Below are positions 39,055 to 51,015 of a stretch of 64,000 bases of DNA, piece after piece. The notes beneath the pieces were generated by a model. It was not told the DNA's origin, made no database searches, and saw nothing but the letters and a program-made list of their open reading frames with translations. This stretch comes from an uncultured Pseudomonadota bacterium. GTDB lineage: Bacteria > Pseudomonadota > Gammaproteobacteria > Steroidobacterales > Steroidobacteraceae. The translations under genes and the position numbers were made by a program. Positions within the stretch are counted from its first letter, which is position 1. Each line of letters begins with the position of its first letter. The stretch is taken from assembly GCA_902826635.1 (NCBI GenBank), contig CADEFQ010000011.1:22615-86614 (forward strand), in the 5' to 3' direction.

Positions 39055-40353
39055 ATGCGAAACCTCGCGGCCCTGTTCGCCCTCGTTGCAGCCTCGGGAT
39101 CACCTGCCCAAGGTACGTTTCACGGTAACGCCGCGCGTACCGGCGTCTACGCCTCGGCCGGGCCCTCCGAACTGCATGGCGTGCGGTGGTCCTTCGACAC
39201 CGGCGGGCCGATCTATGCCTCACCGGTTCTTGCGGGCGATGTCGTGTACATCGCGAGCGGCAGTGGCGCCCTCTTCGCGCTCGATCGCGCGACGGGCGCG
39301 GAGAAATGGAAATTTACCTCGCGGATGCCGATCGCCTCGACGCCTGCGATCGGAGGCGGCCGCCTCTACTTCGTGTCCTCGGCCGGTTCGCTCGTCGCGC
39401 TCGATCTCGCGTCGGGGCAACCGGCCTGGGTATTCGCCACCGAGTACGAGCGCAAGTTCGAGGCGAAGGGCCTGCACGGCTACGGACCCTCCGGGCAAAC
39501 GATGCCCGACGCATGGGATGTCTTCACATCTTCGCCCGCGATCGCAGCGGGCACGGTGTATTTCGGCAGCGGCGACGGCAACGTCTACGCAGTCGATGCC
39601 GCGAACGGCGCCTTGCGATGGAAATTCCCGATGCGTGACGTGGTGCACGCCTCGCCATCGATCGCCGACGGCACGGTGTACGTCGGCAGCTGGGGCGGCG
39701 ACTTCCACGCGATCGACGCCGCCAGTGGCGAGGAGAAGTGGCTCTTCCAGGCGGGCGTCGATCCCGCCATCCACAATCAGGTCGGGTTTCAGTCCTCGGC
39801 GGCCGTCGTCGACGGCGTCGTCTATGTCGGCTGTCGTGATGCGCACGTGTACGCGCTCGACGCGAAAACGGGCCGCAAGAAATGGGACTATCCGACCAGC
39901 AAGTCCTGGGTGAACGGCACGCCCGCCGTACGCGACGGCGTCGTCTACGTCGGTACGTCCGACAGCTCGCGCTTCATGGCGCTCGACGCGAAAACGGGCA
40001 GGCTGCGCTTCAACTACGACACGAAGGCGTACGTCTTCTCGTCGGCCGCCTTGGCGGGCACTCTCGCGTACGTCGGCAGTCACAACGGCAAACTCCAGGC
40101 GATCGATGCGAAGACGGGCAGGCTCGCGTGGGAATTCCGGACCGAGGCATCCCGGCGCGATCCGATGAAGGTACTCAACGAGGACGGCAGCCTGAACGCC
40201 GCCGCCTTCGCGCCCGTGTTCCATGACTTTCAGGATATGTACGTCGACCTCTACCGTTTTCGCTCCGTCGGCGCCATCCTGTCATCGCCGGTCGTCGACG
40301 CCGGCGTCGTGTACGTCGGCAGCCTGGACGGGCATCTCTACGCGCTCCATTGA
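39055..40353 (+). CDS. Exported PQQ-like beta-propeller protein
   Basis: This 432-residue protein has a short signal (MRNLAALFALVAASGSPAQG) and a series of PQQ-type blades: GDVVYIASGSGALFALDRATG, GRLYFVSSAGSLVALDLASG, GTVYFGSGDGNVYAVDAANG, GTVYVGSWGGDFHAIDAASG, GVVYVGCRDAHVYALDAKTG and GVVYVGSLDGHLYALH at the end. This gives about seven or eight blades. No catalytic Asp/Glu pair of PQQ dehydrogenases is evident, so it is more likely a BamB-like scaffold than an enzyme. It runs into an epimerase-like gene with 14 bp between. Confidence 0.85.
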   Translation: MRNLAALFALVAASGSPAQGTFHGNAARTGVYASAGPSELHGVRWSFDTGGPIYASPVLAGDVVYIASGSGALFALDRATGAEKWKFTSRMPIASTPAIGGGRLYFVSSAGSLVALDLASGQPAWVFATEYERKFEAKGLHGYGPSGQTMPDAWDVFTSSPAIAAGTVYFGSGDGNVYAVDAANGALRWKFPMRDVVHASPSIADGTVYVGSWGGDFHAIDAASGEEKWLFQAGVDPAIHNQVGFQSSAAVVDGVVYVGCRDAHVYALDAKTGRKKWDYPTSKSWVNGTPAVRDGVVYVGTSDSSRFMALDAKTGRLRFNYDTKAYVFSSAALAGTLAYVGSHNGKLQAIDAKTGRLAWEFRTEASRRDPMKVLNEDGSLNAAAFAPVFHDFQDMYVDLYRFRSVGAILSSPVVDAGVVYVGSLDGHLYALH

Positions 40354-40367
40354 AAGGATCGACCCCG

Positions 40368-41456
40368 ATGACGACTCGCCGTGATGCAATCCAGATGGGC
40401 TTCGGCGCCGCTGCGCTCTCCGTATTTCACCGCACGCTCGCCGCGGAGCGCGCGCCACGGAGCCTGCTGATCCTCGGTGGAACGGGGTTCCTGGGCCCGC
40501 ATCTCACCGAAGCGGCGCTGAAGCACGGCTGGAAGGTCACGCATTTCAACCGAGGCAAACGCGACGCGGACGGCGTCGCGGGCGTGGAGACGCTGCACGG
40601 CGATCGCAAGGGCCAGCTCGACGCGCTGCGCGGGCGGCAGTGGGACGCCGTCGTCGACAACACCGGCTACATTCCAAAGTACGTGCGGCAGTCCGCGGAG
40701 TTGCTCGCGCCGAACACCGGCTACTGCCTGTTCGTGTCGAGCATCTCGGCGTACGCGAGTTTTGCGCAGCCGAACCACGAGGCCTCGCCCACCGGCAAGC
40801 TCGCAAACATCGAGGAAGAGAAGGTTACCAACGATACCTACGGGCCGATGAAGGCGCTCTGCGAGGAGTACACGATGCAGGCGTGGCGCGATCGAGCCAG
40901 CGTCGTACGCCCGGGATACATCGTCGGGCCCCTCGATCCCACGGATCGCTTCACCTATTGGCCCGTGCGCGTGGCGCGGGGCGGCGAGATGCTCGCGCCG
41001 GGGACGCGCGAGGATCCGGTCCAGGTCATCGACGCGCGCGATCTCACGGCCTGGATGCTGACGCTCGTGGAAAAACGCGCGACGGGCTACTTCAACGCCG
41101 TGACTGCGCCGCGCGAGTACACGATCGGCGATCTGATCCGCGCCTGCCAGGACGCGTCGCCGGGAAACAGCACGAAAGTCACCTGGGTCCCGGAGAGCTT
41201 TCTTTTCAAGCAGTGGAAGCCTGAAGAAGTCGATCTGCCGCCGTGGTCCCCGATGAGCCGAGAGTATGCCGGCGCTTCGCTGACCTCGAACGATCGCGCG
41301 CGTGCCGCAGGTCTCACGACGCGCCCGCTCGCCGACACCGTGCGCGACACGCTGCAGTGGTTCCGCACTTTGCCGGCCGAACGCCAGGCCAAGCTGAAAG
41401 CCGGCCTCGACCCGGCGGTCGAAGCGGCCACCCTCGAGGCGTGGCACGCAGCCTGA
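40368..41456 (+). CDS. Exported NAD-dependent epimerase/dehydratase (SDR) with Tat-like signal
   Basis: This 362-residue protein begins MTTRRDAIQMGFGAAALSVF, a Tat-type signal (TRRDAIQ). The nucleotide motif is LLILGGTGFLGPHLTEAALKHG. SISAYASF carries the catalytic Ser, and TYGPMKALCEE has the Tyr-x-x-x-Lys pair. The C-terminus WMIV is absent; instead VDARDLTAWML and a FNAV substrate region follow. An extracytoplasmic SDR next to a propeller protein is unusual. AAAGGA precedes the start. Confidence 0.78.
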   Translation: MTTRRDAIQMGFGAAALSVFHRTLAAERAPRSLLILGGTGFLGPHLTEAALKHGWKVTHFNRGKRDADGVAGVETLHGDRKGQLDALRGRQWDAVVDNTGYIPKYVRQSAELLAPNTGYCLFVSSISAYASFAQPNHEASPTGKLANIEEEKVTNDTYGPMKALCEEYTMQAWRDRASVVRPGYIVGPLDPTDRFTYWPVRVARGGEMLAPGTREDPVQVIDARDLTAWMLTLVEKRATGYFNAVTAPREYTIGDLIRACQDASPGNSTKVTWVPESFLFKQWKPEEVDLPPWSPMSREYAGASLTSNDRARAAGLTTRPLADTVRDTLQWFRTLPAERQAKLKAGLDPAVEAATLEAWHAA

Positions 41457-41498
41457 GTTGGCGCCGCACCACCGCCCACCGCACGGTCACCGTTGCCT

Positions 41499-41521
41499 AC
41501 TGCGTCACGCCGGAACGCAGT
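41499..41521. promoter_or_regulatory. Perfect 7-9-7 inverted repeat upstream of the metal efflux operon
   Basis: ACTGCGT at 41499-41505 and ACGCAGT at 41515-41521 are exact complements with a 9-base spacer. It ends 20 bases before the ATG of the first efflux gene. The position and symmetry suit an operator for a metal-responsive repressor, or a leader hairpin. No regulator gene lies beside the operon. Confidence 0.5.
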
Positions 41522-41541
41522 GATTGCGGCATACTGCGCGG

Positions 41542-41937
41542 ATGCTGCAACGCTCCCCCATCGCCCGCTGCCTGTGGCTGCTCGCCATTGCGCTGCTGTT
41601 GGTGCGGGTCGGCGATGCGCATCTGCACCTGTGCCTCGACGGCCAGGCGAGCACCGCCGCGATGCACGTCGGGGACGCTCCGACGCACGACGGATCGGAC
41701 GTCTCGATCGATGGTCACCATGACGTCGATGTCGATCTCTCAGTTTTGCCGTGGATCCGCGCCGTCGCCGCGGACGAGACACCCCACGCTGCGCCCGCGC
41801 TGATCGCGCTCGAGCCGCTGGTGCTGGCGCTGCTCGTGCCGGCACTGGAATCGATTGCGCCGCCGGCGCGGTACTTCCTGCCCGCGCTCGTTCCTGTTCG
41901 AGGCTTGCGCCCGCCGCTGCGCGGCCCGCCCCGCTAG
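41542..41937 (+). CDS. CzcI-like small exported protein of a metal efflux operon
   Basis: This 131-residue protein has an N-terminal hydrophobic segment (CLWLLAIALLLVRVGDA) and a central His/Asp-rich part (HLHLCLDG, DGHHDVDVDL) that could bind metal. It occupies the position and size of CzcI/CnrY-like leader genes ahead of czcCBA. The C-terminus is hydrophobic and proline-rich. The ATG is preferred over an in-phase TTG six codons earlier. It precedes the efflux outer-membrane gene by 72 bp. Confidence 0.6.
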   Translation: MLQRSPIARCLWLLAIALLLVRVGDAHLHLCLDGQASTAAMHVGDAPTHDGSDVSIDGHHDVDVDLSVLPWIRAVAADETPHAAPALIALEPLVLALLVPALESIAPPARYFLPALVPVRGLRPPLRGPPR

Positions 41938-42009
41938 AAACCTCCCCTCGTCCTCGTTCCAGGTGACCCGCATGCGCGTCCGTACGCGCGCGCGGCAGGA
42001 GGTTCCCCG

Positions 42010-43275
42010 ATGTTCCCGTTCCTTGCGCGCGCGTCTGTCGCGTGCGCCCTCGTGATTTCAGGCGGCTGGGCCCATGCCCAGCCCGATGAGGAATTGACGC
42101 TCGCCCGCGCGATCGACGCGGCGCTGCACGGCAATCCCGAACTCGCGGCGAGCGCTTACGAGCTGAGCGCGGGAGAGGCCCGTATCGTGCAGGCCGACCT
42201 GCAGCCGAACCCCGAATTGCGCGTCGAGCTCGAGAATTTCGCGGGCAGCGGCGCGGCCCGCGGCTTTGACGCACTCGAAACCACGCTCAGCCTCAGCCAG
42301 ATCGTCGATCTCGGCGGCAAACGCGCCGCGCGACGGAACGCTGCTGAGGCGGACTTTGATCTCGCCGGCATCGAACAGCGCGCGCGCGAACTGGATGTAC
42401 TGTCCGAAGTCACGACCCGCTTCATCGATGTCGTCGCTTCCCAGGAGCGCGTGAGCTTTGCCGGGGAAGCCGCGCGGCTCGCGCAGGTGACGCTCGACGA
42501 GATCGGCAAGCGCGTCGATGCGGGGCGATCACCCGAAGCGGAGCGCAGTCGCGCACGGATCGCGCTGACGCGCGCCCGCATCGATCAGCGCCAGGCCGCG
42601 AGCGAGCTGCGTGCCGCACGCCACGCCCTCGCGGCCACCTGGGGCAGTTCCGAGCCGGCGTTCCACTCGGCGAAAGCCGAGCTGTTCAACCTGGCCCCCG
42701 TCGAGACGTATCAGGCGCTGGTGGAGCGCCTCGACCAGTCGCCGGACTTCACCCGCTTTGCGTCGGAGACGCGCCTGCGACAGGCGGAACTGCGGCTCGC
42801 GCGCGTGCAGGCCCGCCCGAGTCTCGCATTCAACCTCGGCGTGCGGCGCTTCGAGGAAGGCGGCGACCTGGCGCTCGTGGCGGGCGTCTCGATGCCGCTC
42901 GTGATTCGCGATCGCAACCAGGGCGCGATCCGCGAATCCGAGGCGCGTCTCAGGCAGACCGACGCGTCGCTCGCGGCCGCGCGCACGAGGGCGCGCGCGA
43001 CCCTGCTCGGGTTGTACCAGCAGATGAGCGCCGACCGCGAGCGGGTCGAGATCCTGCACAACGAGGCGCTACCGCAGGCAGAGCTCGCGCTCGCGCAGAC
43101 CCGCGACGGTTACGACCGCGGCCGGTTTTCTTTCCTCGAGCTCGTCACCGCGCAGGAGGAACTCCTCGCGCTGCGAGCCGCCACGATCGATGCAGCGGCC
43201 GACTATCACCGACTGCTCGCCGAAATCGAGCGCTTGACGAGCGCCGCGCTGACCCGTCCCCTCCCGATTCCCTGA
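42010..43275 (+). CDS. czcC: Outer-membrane efflux factor, CzcC type
   Basis: This 421-residue TolC-family protein has a Sec signal (MFPFLARASVACALVISGGWAHAQ). Its two repeats contain the helical-hairpin motifs LTLARAIDAALHGNPELAAS and LELVTAQEELLALRAATIDA. Long heptad-rich stretches (ARELDVLSEVTTRFIDVVASQERVSF in part) are typical of the periplasmic tunnel. It is the first structural gene of a czcCBA-like tripartite pump and is 12 bp upstream of czcB. Confidence 0.88.
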   Translation: MFPFLARASVACALVISGGWAHAQPDEELTLARAIDAALHGNPELAASAYELSAGEARIVQADLQPNPELRVELENFAGSGAARGFDALETTLSLSQIVDLGGKRAARRNAAEADFDLAGIEQRARELDVLSEVTTRFIDVVASQERVSFAGEAARLAQVTLDEIGKRVDAGRSPEAERSRARIALTRARIDQRQAASELRAARHALAATWGSSEPAFHSAKAELFNLAPVETYQALVERLDQSPDFTRFASETRLRQAELRLARVQARPSLAFNLGVRRFEEGGDLALVAGVSMPLVIRDRNQGAIRESEARLRQTDASLAAARTRARATLLGLYQQMSADRERVEILHNEALPQAELALAQTRDGYDRGRFSFLELVTAQEELLALRAATIDAAADYHRLLAEIERLTSAALTRPLPIP

Positions 43276-43287
43276 GCCGAGAAACCC

Positions 43288-44223
43288 ATGAGCACACGAC
43301 TCCTCCTGCTGACCCTCACGGCGTTCGCGCTCTCCGCCTGCGAAGGCCCCGCGCCGACGGCGCAGTCGGACGCTGCGCATGCGGAAGCCGGCCACGACGA
43401 CGACTCGAACCCGCACATCGCGCTCTCGCCCGAGCAGCGCGAGGCGGCGGGGATTGCCGTTGCCGACGCCGGCCCCGCGGTGATCCGCGAAACGCTGCCT
43501 CTGTACGGCGTCGTCGCACCGAACGCCGAGCGCATGCGCGACGTTGGCGCGCGTTTTCCCGGCGTCATCCGCAGCGCGACAAAGCAGATCGGTGATCCGG
43601 TGCGCGCCGGCGAAACGCTGGCCACCGTGGAGAGCAACGAGAGCCTGCAGACCTACGCGGTCGTGGCGCCGCTCGCCGGGGTCGTGACGGCACGCCACGC
43701 GAACCCCGGCGAGCAGACCGGCGACAAGGTGCTATTCACCATCGCGGACCTGTCGACCGTCTGGGTGGAACTCGCGCTGTTCCCGCGTGACGTCTCGAAA
43801 GTGCGCGTTGGGCAACAGGTGCGGGTGAGGAGCACCGACACCGGGCACGCTGGCGACGGCAGGATCGTGTACGTCGCCCCCTTTGGCAGCAGCAACAACC
43901 AGACACTGTCGGCGCGAGTGTTGCTCGACAACGCGGAGCGCCGGTGGACGCCGGGGCTGTACGTGAGCACGGCGGTGACGCTCCGCGAGGCACAGGCTCC
44001 GCTCGCCGTCCGCAACGACGCGTTGCAGACGGTCGCAGGCGGACCGAGCGTGTTCGTGCTCGGTGACGAAGGCTTCGAACCGCGGGCCGTGCGCATCGGC
44101 CGCGCGGACGCGGAGTGGAGCGAAGTGCTCGAGGGTCTCCATCCCGGTGAGCGCTACGCGACGACGAACAGCTTCATCCTGAAAGCGGAGCTCGGCAAGG
44201 GCGAGGCCGGGCACGATCACTGA
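43288..44223 (+). CDS. czcB: Periplasmic adaptor of metal RND efflux, CzcB type
   Basis: This 311-residue membrane-fusion protein links CzcA to CzcC. It is a probable lipoprotein (LLLTLTAFALSAC). Sequence shows HIALSPEQREAAGIAVADAGP, the lipoyl-like segment YAVVAPLAGVVTARHANPGEQTGD, VWVELALFPRDVSKVRVGQQVRV and a beta-barrel tail. A His/Asp-rich stretch (AAHAEAGHDDDSNPH) near the N-terminus and a terminal GHDH could bind metal. It is short of the usual CzcB N-terminal extension. It overlaps nothing and precedes czcA by 9 bp. Confidence 0.87.
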   Translation: MSTRLLLLTLTAFALSACEGPAPTAQSDAAHAEAGHDDDSNPHIALSPEQREAAGIAVADAGPAVIRETLPLYGVVAPNAERMRDVGARFPGVIRSATKQIGDPVRAGETLATVESNESLQTYAVVAPLAGVVTARHANPGEQTGDKVLFTIADLSTVWVELALFPRDVSKVRVGQQVRVRSTDTGHAGDGRIVYVAPFGSSNNQTLSARVLLDNAERRWTPGLYVSTAVTLREAQAPLAVRNDALQTVAGGPSVFVLGDEGFEPRAVRIGRADAEWSEVLEGLHPGERYATTNSFILKAELGKGEAGHDH

Positions 44224-47337
<3,114 letters not shown>

Positions 47338-47353
47338 GCGGTGGTGCCGATTC

Positions 47354-49201
47354 CTAGTCCAGGTAGGCGAGCAGCTGCAAAGCGGCGCTCTCGACGCTCA
47401 TCCCCGTCGTGCGCAGGTGCACTTCGGGCGACTCGGGCACCTCGTAGGGCGAATCGATACCGGTGAAATTCTTGAGCAGGCCCGCGCGCGCCTTGCGATA
47501 GAGGCCCTTGGCGTCGCGCTGCTCGACGACCTCGAGCGGCGTGTCGACGAATACCTCGACGAACTCACCCGGTTCGAACAGCTCGCGGGCCGTGCGGCGC
47601 TCGGCGCGAAACGGCGAGATCGCCGAAACGATCACGATGAGACCGGCATCGACCATCAGCTTCGCGACCTCCGCGATGCGGCGAACGTTCGCCACGCGAT
47701 CCTGCGCGCTGAAGCCAAGGTCGCGGTTGAGCCCAAGGCGCACGTTGTCGCCGTCGAGCAGATAGGTGTGCCGCCCGCCGGCGACCAGCTTGCGCTCGAG
47801 GAGATTCGCGATCGTCGACTTGCCGGCGCCCGAGAGACCGGTGAGCCACACGACCCGTGGCCGCTGGGCCTTCTGCCGCGCACGCACGGCCTTGTCGACG
47901 TCGAGCAGCTGGCGGTGCAGATTGGCGGCGCGGCGCAGCGCGAAGCGGATCAGGCCCGCCCCGACCGTCGCATTCGTCACCCGATCGATCAGCACGAAGC
48001 CTCCGAGCGCACGGTCCTCGGCATACGGCGCGAAGACAATGTCGCGATCGAGCGCGAGCTCGCAGACTCCGATGTCGTTCAACTCGAGCCGCTCGGCCGC
48101 GAGCTGTTCGAGCGTATTCACATTGACCCGGTACCGCACCGGCGCGACGGTCGCCGCCGCGAGCTGCGTGCCGATCTTGAGGAGGTAGGACCGGCCCTGC
48201 AGCAACGGGGCCTCGTGCAGCCAGATCACCGTCGCCTCGAACTGATCCGCCACCTGCGGCGGGTGCTCGAGCGCCGCCACTACCGAACCACGTCCGGCGT
48301 CGACCTCGGTCCCCAATACGATCTGTGTCGACTGGCCTCCGACTGCGCTTTGCCGCTCGTCCTGACCGGTGATGACGCGCGCCACCACGCTTTCGGTGCC
48401 CGCGGGCCATACCTGCACGTGATCGCCAACCCGAACGAGACCACTCACGATCTGCCCCGCGAGGCCTCGCAGGCCCTGCGCCCGGTTCACCCACTGCACG
48501 GGCATGCGAAACGGGCGCTTGGCGGGCTCTTCGTCGTCGAGCGCGACCGTTTCCAGATAGTTGAGCAGCGTCGTGCCCGCATGCCACGGCATCGCGGCGC
48601 TCGCCGTCGCCACGTTGTCGCCGTTCGTCGCAACGAGCGGGATCGCGGTCACCGGTGGCAGCTGCGCTTGCCGCGCGAACTCGCCGAAATCCGCCACGAT
48701 GGCATCGAACCTTTCGCGCGCATGGCCCACGAGGTCCATCTTGTTGACTGCGAGCACGAGACGGCGCACGCCGAGGAGCGCGGTGAGGTAGGCATGACGG
48801 CGTGTCTGCGTGAGCACCCCTTTGCGGGCGTCGACGAGGATGACCGCGACATCGGCCGTCGAGGCGCCCGTGACCATGTTGCGGGTGTACTGCTCGTGCC
48901 CGGGCGTGTCGGCCACGATGAACTTGCGCTTCGCCGTGTGGAAGAAGCGGTATGCGACGTCGATCGTGATGCCCTGCTCGCGCTCGGCCATCAGGCCGTC
49001 GACGAGCCAGGCAAGATCGATCCCGGCACCCGCCCCGCCCGCGCGGCCGGAATCGGCGCGCAGCGCAGTGAACTGGTCCTCCAGGATCGAGTGTGTTTCG
49101 AGCAGCAAGCGGCCAAGCAGGGTCGACTTGCCGTCGTCAACGGATCCACAGGTGATCAGGCGCAGCAGCCCTCGGTGCTCGCGGGCCTCCTGCACCGGCA
49201 T
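47354..49201 (-). CDS. cysNC: Bifunctional sulfate adenylyltransferase large subunit / APS kinase
   Basis: This 615-residue fusion activates sulfate to PAPS. Residues about 12-420 form the CysN GTPase: [15 protein letters not shown] (P-loop), [12 protein letters not shown] (G3) and NKMDL (G4), then EF-Tu-like barrels. Residues about 440-615 form Cys[22 protein letters not shown] (P-loop), [18 protein letters not shown] and [23 protein letters not shown]. The start ATG shares a base with the cysD stop (TGATG). The CysN-CysC fusion is known from several proteobacteria. Confidence 0.94.
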   Translation of the reverse strand: MPVQEAREHRGLLRLITCGSVDDGKSTLLGRLLLETHSILEDQFTALRADSGRAGGAGAGIDLAWLVDGLMAEREQGITIDVAYRFFHTAKRKFIVADTPGHEQYTRNMVTGASTADVAVILVDARKGVLTQTRRHAYLTALLGVRRLVLAVNKMDLVGHARERFDAIVADFGEFARQAQLPPVTAIPLVATNGDNVATASAAMPWHAGTTLLNYLETVALDDEEPAKRPFRMPVQWVNRAQGLRGLAGQIVSGLVRVGDHVQVWPAGTESVVARVITGQDERQSAVGGQSTQIVLGTEVDAGRGSVVAALEHPPQVADQFEATVIWLHEAPLLQGRSYLLKIGTQLAAATVAPVRYRVNVNTLEQLAAERLELNDIGVCELALDRDIVFAPYAEDRALGGFVLIDRVTNATVGAGLIRFALRRAANLHRQLLDVDKAVRARQKAQRPRVVWLTGLSGAGKSTIANLLERKLVAGGRHTYLLDGDNVRLGLNRDLGFSAQDRVANVRRIAEVAKLMVDAGLIVIVSAISPFRAERRTARELFEPGEFVEVFVDTPLEVVEQRDAKGLYRKARAGLLKNFTGIDSPYEVPESPEVHLRTTGMSVESAALQLLAYLD

Positions 49202-50103
49202 CAGAAGTACCCCTCCTGCTTCTTGCGTTCCATCGAGGCGGTCTGGTCGCGATCGACTGCGCGTCCCTGCCGCTCGGAGCGGCGCGACACGACGGTCTCG
49301 GCAATGATTTCCTCGACCGTGCTCGCGCGGCTCGCGAGTGCGCCGGAGAGCGGGTAGCAACCCAAGGTGCGAAAGCGCACGCTGCGCAGCGTCGGCACTT
49401 CGCCCGGCAGCAGGCGCATCCGATCGTCATCGACGAGCAGCCATTGTTCGCCACGTTCGACGACCGGGCGTTCGGCCGCGAAATAGAGCGGCACGAGCGC
49501 AATGTCCTCGCGCGCGATGTATTGCCAGATGTCGAGTTCGGTCCAGTTCGAGAGCGGAAAGACCCGCAGGCTCTCACCGCGCTGCTTGCGCGCGTTGTAG
49601 AGCTGCCAGAGCTCGGGGCGCTGCGCACGCGGATCCCATCGATGCTGTGACGATCGCAGTGAAAACACGCGCTCCTTCGCGCGCGACACTTCTTCGTCGC
49701 GCCGCGCGCCGCCAAATGCGGCATCGAAGCCGTGCCGGTCAAGCGCAGCCTTGAGCGGATCCGTCAACACTTCGCGCGTGTATTCCGGCGTGGGCGTATC
49801 GAAAGGATTGATGCCGCGGACGGCGGCTTCCGGATTTTCGGCGACGATCAGCCGCAGTCCGTGCTCGCGTACGGTGCGATCGCGATGCTCCAGCATCGAT
49901 CGGAAATCCCAGCCGGACGCGACGTGCAGGAACGGGAACGGCGGCGGCGCGGGATGGAAGGCCTTGAGCGCGAGCCGCAGCATCACCGAACTGTCCTTGC
50001 CGATCGAATACAGGAATACCGGGTTTTCGCACTCCGCGACGACTTCGCGGAAGATGTGGATGCTCTCGGCCTCGAGTCGATCGAGGTGCGTCAGGGTCGT
50101 CAT
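49201..50103 (-). CDS. cysD: Sulfate adenylyltransferase small subunit
   Basis: This 300-residue protein forms APS from sulfate and ATP with CysN. The PP-loop is [20 protein letters not shown] near residues 27-46. [40 protein letters not shown] (in part) and [19 protein letters not shown] are standard CysD motifs, and the C-terminal region [13 protein letters not shown] is conserved. Length is normal. Its stop and the cysNC start overlap by one base. It follows the TSUP permease by four bases. Confidence 0.95.
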   Translation of the reverse strand: MTTLTHLDRLEAESIHIFREVVAECENPVFLYSIGKDSSVMLRLALKAFHPAPPPFPFLHVASGWDFRSMLEHRDRTVREHGLRLIVAENPEAAVRGINPFDTPTPEYTREVLTDPLKAALDRHGFDAAFGGARRDEEVSRAKERVFSLRSSQHRWDPRAQRPELWQLYNARKQRGESLRVFPLSNWTELDIWQYIAREDIALVPLYFAAERPVVERGEQWLLVDDDRMRLLPGEVPTLRSVRFRTLGCYPLSGALASRASTVEEIIAETVVSRRSERQGRAVDRDQTASMERKKQEGYF

Positions 50104-50107
50104 GGCC

Positions 50108-50881
50108 TTACGCGAGGCTCAGATCTTTGGCGAGGCGCAGCAGGCTGGTCGCCATCACGAGTACGCCGACGGCGATCGTGAACGGGCGCACCGCGACGCG
50201 ACGCGCCAGCAGCGCGGCAAACGGCGCTGCGAGCAATGCGCCGCACAGCAGCCCAAGCGCAATGCCGGAAAGCTTCTCGAAGCCGACATGCGAGACGAGC
50301 AGCGCGAACACGGTCGCGGAAACGAAAGTCTCGGCGACGGCGCCCGAACCGACGACCAGACGCGGGTTGGCGCCGAGTGCGACGAGATTGCTCGTGACCA
50401 GCGGCCCCCACACGCCCGAGGTCGCCTCGAGCAAGCCCCCGGCAAAGCCGACGCCGCCCTGCGCGCGCCGTGAAGCGCGATTCGTCAGCGTGTGCATCGC
50501 CCGCCACACGATGAAAGCGCCGGCCGCGAGCAGATAGAGGCTGATCGCAATGCCGACCCAGCGCGCAAAGCTTTGGGTCAGGAGGGTCGCGCCGACGACG
50601 CCACCCAGGATGCCCGACACGCTCAAGGTGAGCAGCATCCGGCCGTCGACATTGCGCATCAGCACATGTGACACGCCCGACGCGGTGCCGGTGAAGATCT
50701 TTGCACCGTTCACCGAGGCGCTCGCCAACTCGCGCGGCACGCCGGCGGCCGCGAGCACCGCCGAGCTGATCGCGCCGAAGCCCATGCCGAGCGCACCGTC
50801 GAAGATCTGTGCCACAAAGCCCACGGCCGCGAAAGCCCACGTCTCGGGAGCGGAAAGAATCGCCAGCAGGGATTGCCACAT
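50108..50881 (-). CDS. TSUP (TauE/SafE) family permease, probable sulfur-anion transporter
   Basis: This 257-residue membrane protein has about eight hydrophobic segments in the TauE/SafE pattern: [35 protein letters not shown] (in parts), [11 protein letters not shown] and [28 protein letters not shown]. The double GxxG-rich halves are characteristic. Its place as first gene of cysD-cysNC argues for uptake of sulfate or thiosulfate, or sulfite export. No other sulfate importer is in the window. It is divergent from cysJ. Confidence 0.83.
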   Translation of the reverse strand: MWQSLLAILSAPETWAFAAVGFVAQIFDGALGMGFGAISSAVLAAAGVPRELASASVNGAKIFTGTASGVSHVLMRNVDGRMLLTLSVSGILGGVVGATLLTQSFARWVGIAISLYLLAAGAFIVWRAMHTLTNRASRRAQGGVGFAGGLLEATSGVWGPLVTSNLVALGANPRLVVGSGAVAETFVSATVFALLVSHVGFEKLSGIALGLLCGALLAAPFAALLARRVAVRPFTIAVGVLVMATSLLRLAKDLSLA

Positions 50882-51015
50882 AAGGTGCAGGCAGGATGCC
50901 GTGCCCCCGGTCTCCCAACAATACTTTTCGATTATGTGGATATAGCCCTGAAATCGACGACGTGGCCGGCCCCGGCGCTTAGCCTCACTCGCAGCTTCCT
51001 TGCGCGACGACCCCC
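50882..51015. promoter_or_regulatory. Divergent promoter region of the sulfate-assimilation locus
   Basis: These 134 bases separate the TSUP-cysD-cysNC operon from cysJIH and the siroheme genes, so both operons must be driven from here. An AT-rich patch at about 50917-50946 (AATACTTTTCGATTATG and GGATATAG) is the only likely -10/activator region. CysB-type control is expected from context, but its sites are too degenerate to mark. Confidence 0.45.

Noticed and set aside
39055..40353. PQQ-dependent alcohol dehydrogenase
   Set aside because: The propeller blades are present, but the catalytic Asp/Glu, the disulfide of adjacent Cys and a cytochrome domain are not.
47338..47353. A terminator between convergent czcA and cysNC
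   Set aside because: The 16-bp gap has no stem-loop.
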